From the NCBI GenBank assembly GCA_963808545.1, contig CAWEGB010000006.1, forward strand, positions 496,001 to 560,000: 64,000 bases of DNA. Direction: 5' to 3'. The position numbers were made by a program, and so were the translations under genes. The stretch is from JACVRW01 sp963808545. Lineage in GTDB: Bacteria > Actinomycetota > Thermoleophilia > Solirubrobacterales > Thermoleophilaceae. Each line of letters opens with the position of its first letter. The stretch's first letter is position 1. Of this stretch, positions 61,077 through 64,000 are shown piece by piece. The notes below the pieces were generated by a model that ran no database searches, was not told the origin of the DNA, and saw nothing but the letters and a program-made list of their open reading frames with translations.

Positions 61077-61082
61077 TAGGAT
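61077..61082 (+). promoter_or_regulatory. Candidate -10 box (TAGGAT)
   Basis: TAGGAT lies in the divergent gap before the 785-residue membrane protein. Seven bases later a CTG at 61090 is in frame with that gene, but the first canonical start is 98 bases away (61180). Confidence 0.25.
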
Positions 61083-61179
61083 CGAGCGCCTGCCAAGCGA
61101 ACGCCCAACTGGAACCCCGACCTCCCCGGCGGCGCTCGCGGCAGCGAACAGGGCCCCCCGGCGGGCTGAGGGTCCCACC

Positions 61180-63537
61180 GTGTCGGCCGAGAACGGGGCG
61201 GCTCGCCAGGCTGCATTCGCGCCGACCCTGGCCCTCACGGTCAGCCTGGCGTTCGCCGCGATCGGGTTGACGATGTCGGTCGTGATGCTCGTTGCGGATC
61301 CGCAGCCGATCAACGAGCTGAACGCCACCCTCGGGCTCTATGCGACCCAAAGGCAGGGGGCAGAAACCCTGCTCTCCTTTGCCGCGTTCGCGGTCATCCT
61401 GCCGCTTGCGGCTCTATCCGTGCCGCGGCTCGCGAATGCCATCGCCGCGGGCCCCAACGCCGCGGCCCTGCCGATGCTTGCCGCGCTCCTCACGGCGACA
61501 CTCGCGGCGGTCATCGTGGCGGTGCGCCTGAGCGACCTCCTGCCGCGCGGCGGCGGGATGCGCACCATGCTCGTCGCGATCGCACTCTGGTCGATCGTCG
61601 CGGCGGCCGCACTCGCGCGCGCGGCCCAGCAGCGCCCGTGGGCTCCGCTCCTGAGGACTGCGGGACTTGCACCCTACGTGTGGGCGGTGGGGGCGCTGCT
61701 CGTGCTGGGCACCCTCCTGACGGTCGTCCATCTCGAGTCCCTCGACCCGATTCCCCTGTCCATCGGCGTTGCCCTGATACCCGCCGTCGTCCTTCTCTCG
61801 CGGCGTCACCCCCTTCCCGGTCTACGCCGGCCATGGGGCGTCGTCGCGGATGCTGCGATCGTCGGCGTGATCCTCCTCGCCACGGTCGACCTGGTGATCG
61901 TCACCCCGGAGGACCCCGGGTCCCTATACGCGGCAGTGAACAACGGAATCGTGCAGTTCCACCACGACTTCCTCCTGGGCCCCGCGAACCAGGTGCTCGG
62001 GGGTCACCCGATGCTGGTCGATACCGCCTCGCAGTACGGGGTCGGGTCGATCCTGATGCTCGCCGGGTGGTTCGAGATCGCGCCGATCGGATACGGCACC
62101 TTCGGCTTTCTCGACGGGGTCTTGACCGCGCTCTTCATGGCAGCGGGGTACTGCCTGCTCCGGATGGCGGGCGTCTCCCGCCTGCTCTCGGCCTCCGCCC
62201 TCGGCGTGGGGGTCCTCGCGCTAGTGCTCAACCGGGTCTATCCGGTCGGAGCCCTTCCTCAGGAAGGGCCGCTGCGCTTCGGGCTGCCGATGGCGCTGAT
62301 CTTCGTGATGGTGGCCGGTGTCCGCTGGCCACGCCGCTCGCGCCCAGCGCGGGGGACGGCCTTCGTCCTCCTCGGCCTGTCCTCGATCTGGTCCGTCGAG
62401 GCGCTCGGCTTCACGCTCGTGACATTCGCCGCGCTGGTGGCGCTCGAGGCCTACCTACGGCCCGGGGTCGGGCGGCTTCGATGGCTGGCCGGGCAGGCCG
62501 CTCTCGCGTTCGCCGCCTGTCTGGCTGCGCACCTTCTCTTTGCCGGCGCCACACTCGCGGCGGCCGGACAGCTGCCCGACTGGGGCCAATATCTGGCCTA
62601 CCTCGACGTCTTCCTCTTCGGTCGGCTGGGAGAGGTCACGTACGACTTCACCCGCTGGTCTCCCGGAGTCGCGCTCGGCGCGGGCTATCTCGCCTCGGCC
62701 GCGGCAGTCTTCCTGCTGGTCCGCCGGCGGCCGAACGTGGTCAGGCGGGAGCGTGTCGCGGTGTTCGTCCTGACCGGAGCCACCGCCTACGGCGTCGTCA
62801 TCTTCGGCTATCTCGTCGACCGCTCGATGGACCACGTCGTCCCCTATGTGAGCCTGCCGGCCCTCGTGCTCGGCACGCTCTGGCTCAGCCTCGTCCTGCG
62901 AGCGCCACAGGCCCTGACCACGGGCGGTCGCGCCGCAGTGCTCGCCTTCGCCCTCTCGGTGGCGTTGGTGCTGGTCGCCGTGGCCTGGTCGGCGCTCGGC
63001 CCACGGCTCGAGCACTCGGCGCTCGCGCATGTCGTGCCCGGTGGCGACTCGACCAGGGCGGCCCTCCACCGCCTCTGGCACTTCCCGGCCTTCAAGCGCA
63101 CGGCGCCGGTGGGGGAGCGCCTGCTCGAGCGCTACATGCCTGGAGAGCGGCAGTCGATCGTGATCGCCGAGCCGGACGTCGCCACGGAGATCCTGGTCCG
63201 TAGCGGGCGGGCGAACCGGCTTCCCATCGCCTATCCCTGGGGGGACACGTTCGTGGCTAGCGAACGCATACCCGGTCTCCGTGATGCGGTGGCGGAGCTG
63301 GGGCCAGGCGATCGTCTATTGCTGGACGAAGGCGCGCTCGAGGCCCTGGACGAGATCAGGACCGATCCGGCATTCGACGCCCTGGCCCACTCGGGAGAGG
63401 ACACGGCGCTGCAGTCCTCGCTGACGGCGCCGGTACAGGACCTCGCGCTAGAGGACATCGACCAGCGCTTCCGGCTCCGTCGCATCGCCGGCGACAGAGA
63501 GACCCTCGTGGTCGCAGAGCTCGAGGCGCGTGGCTGA
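61180..63537 (+). CDS. Large unidentified membrane protein of the glycan locus
   Basis: A 785-residue protein with about 15-17 hydrophobic helices in the first 620 residues and a soluble C-terminal domain (about 625-785, ERYMPGERQSIVIAEPDVAT). The extracytoplasmic loop FHHDFLLGPANQVLGGHPML (about 265-285) and QYGVGSILMLAGWFEIAPIG follow helix seven or eight; this arrangement recalls GT-C glycosyltransferases, but the Asp-Glu motif after helix 1 was not seen. Family not recognised. The first canonical start is GTG 61180; an in-frame CTG at 61090 behind TAGGAT could add 30 disordered residues. It stands divergent from the zinc-ribbon methyltransferase. Confidence 0.75.
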   Translation: MSAENGAARQAAFAPTLALTVSLAFAAIGLTMSVVMLVADPQPINELNATLGLYATQRQGAETLLSFAAFAVILPLAALSVPRLANAIAAGPNAAALPMLAALLTATLAAVIVAVRLSDLLPRGGGMRTMLVAIALWSIVAAAALARAAQQRPWAPLLRTAGLAPYVWAVGALLVLGTLLTVVHLESLDPIPLSIGVALIPAVVLLSRRHPLPGLRRPWGVVADAAIVGVILLATVDLVIVTPEDPGSLYAAVNNGIVQFHHDFLLGPANQVLGGHPMLVDTASQYGVGSILMLAGWFEIAPIGYGTFGFLDGVLTALFMAAGYCLLRMAGVSRLLSASALGVGVLALVLNRVYPVGALPQEGPLRFGLPMALIFVMVAGVRWPRRSRPARGTAFVLLGLSSIWSVEALGFTLVTFAALVALEAYLRPGVGRLRWLAGQAALAFAACLAAHLLFAGATLAAAGQLPDWGQYLAYLDVFLFGRLGEVTYDFTRWSPGVALGAGYLASAAAVFLLVRRRPNVVRRERVAVFVLTGATAYGVVIFGYLVDRSMDHVVPYVSLPALVLGTLWLSLVLRAPQALTTGGRAAVLAFALSVALVLVAVAWSALGPRLEHSALAHVVPGGDSTRAALHRLWHFPAFKRTAPVGERLLERYMPGERQSIVIAEPDVATEILVRSGRANRLPIAYPWGDTFVASERIPGLRDAVAELGPGDRLLLDEGALEALDEIRTDPAFDALAHSGEDTALQSSLTAPVQDLALEDIDQRFRLRRIAGDRETLVVAELEARG

Positions 63538-63548
63538 CGTGCGCGTCA
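63535..63548. terminator. Small hairpin over two facing stop codons
   Basis: TGACG (63535-63539) and CGTCA (63544-63548) pair around TGCG. Each arm contains a stop codon of one of two convergent genes. The stem has only five pairs, so support is weak. Confidence 0.22.
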
Positions 63549-64000
63549 CACCACTCCCCACCAGTTCGGCCGCATCTCCTCAGGCTTCGGCGCGAACCCC
63601 TTGAAGACGTTCTCGGTGTAGAACCAGTCCTCGAACTCAGCGGGATCGACGATCCGGTTGTGGATGGCCCATGCACGCCGCCTGTCCTCGTCCGCCCACT
63701 CCCTGCTCCGGCGGGCGCGATGTCGCTCCCTGCATATCTCGTAGTCCATCCGATGGAGGTGGATGAGCCTGAGGTCCGGATCGATCCTCGTCTGCAGGTC
63801 GGCGCGCTCGTGAAGGCCCGGTATCCATTCCATCGGCACCGTGGCCACCGCCGGCTTGTCGTAGGCGTCGTTGGAGAACCAGAAGCGCCGCTGGCCGAGG
63901 ATCGGCTTCTCCAGGTCGAGGGCCGGCTCTTTGTCCCGCATGTGCAGCACCTCGTACCCGAGGCAGTTCACGTACTCGTCGTCGAAGTGGTCGAGGTACT
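63546..64000 (-). CDS. Glycosyltransferase-like protein (Glyco_tranf_2_4 type), N-terminus beyond the window
   Basis: Only the C-terminal 150 or so residues are in the window; the frame is still open at the right edge (YLDHFDDEYVNCLGYEVLHM). DHFDDEYV is an acidic motif expected before the acceptor part of GT2-type 4 proteins, and PMEWIPGLHERADLQTRIDP followed by DLRLIHLHRMDYEICRERH is the typical later part (pairing an HxHRxD/E site). The end, after a helical charged stretch, is FKGFAPKPEEMRPNWWGV. It is convergent with the large membrane protein. A role in glycan assembly is inferred from the family and neighbours. Confidence 0.65.
   Translation of the reverse strand, partial: YLDHFDDEYVNCLGYEVLHMRDKEPALDLEKPILGQRRFWFSNDAYDKPAVATVPMEWIPGLHERADLQTRIDPDLRLIHLHRMDYEICRERHRARRSREWADEDRRRAWAIHNRIVDPAEFEDWFYTENVFKGFAPKPEEMRPNWWGVV

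Noticed and set aside
1..64000. CRISPR arrays, tRNA or rRNA genes, insertion sequences, prophage genes or attachment sites
   Set aside because: No regularly spaced repeats, cloverleaf-like segments, transposase or phage proteins were recognised by eye; a covariance-model search could not be run.

Overview
The window is very GC-rich, codes on both strands with almost no free space, uses GTG and TTG starts often, and overlaps neighbouring genes as ATGA, GTGA or TTGA. With the F1 ATP synthase order gamma-beta-epsilon and a large sortase-era Gram-positive-like surface glycan region, this suggests a high-GC actinobacterium, possibly of the Thermoleophilia/Solirubrobacterales type. That placement is an inference from style and gene content, not from a marker gene. 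No rRNA, tRNA, CRISPR, insertion sequence or prophage was recognised, and no stretch above about 170 bases lacks a gene.

Positions 1-2962 hold the end of the atp operon (tail of atpA, then atpG, atpD, atpC). Both gamma and beta carry unusual acidic low-complexity additions. Positions 2989-10692 are a mixed metabolic stretch: a TetR regulator divergent from a cupin, an internally deleted amino-acid permease, an EamA-type transporter, two VOC proteins, a lipoprotein, a crotonase, and a damaged convergent pair (methyltransferase and AidB-like acyl-CoA dehydrogenase).

From 10786 to the right edge almost everything serves a cell-surface polysaccharide. Three secreted TIM-barrel glycosidase-like proteins and a Wzx flippase (10786-15758) lead into a divergent pair of operons with an aldo/keto reductase, a GMC oxidoreductase and several glycosyltransferases (15799-24928). 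A Wzz/Wzc-type co-polymerase kinase (25006) and two initiating sugar-phosphate transferases (26559-29527) follow, then a Wzy-type polymerase, a lipoprotein and a glycosyltransferase (29696-32783), and a second flippase (32686-34184). A leftward operon (42290-34992) encodes a short LPVTGG surface protein, two GT4-GT2 fusion enzymes, an O-antigen ligase-like protein and a GT4. Next come a giant GT2-GT4 enzyme, methyltransferases, an ABC exporter (Wzm/Wzt, 47225-49422), two GT39-like membrane glycosyltransferases, an acyltransferase, more GT2 enzymes and methyltransferases, and a 785-residue membrane protein.

Together the genes describe initiation, assembly, methylation/acylation, flipping or ABC export, polymerisation and anchoring of one or more heavily methylated glycans. 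No nucleotide-sugar synthesis genes are present, so the precursors must come from elsewhere in the genome.

A caution for any reader: several genes (8.7-9.1, 27.1, 32.7-34.2, 38.3-42.2, 43.7, 46.4-46.8, 52.5-53.9 kb) are broken by single-base indels although the reading frames on both sides keep conserved motifs. Sequence error is the simplest explanation; real decay or phase variation is possible. Many first genes of operons carry a TAnnnT box 6-13 bases before the start codon and no Shine-Dalgarno sequence, pointing to leaderless transcription.
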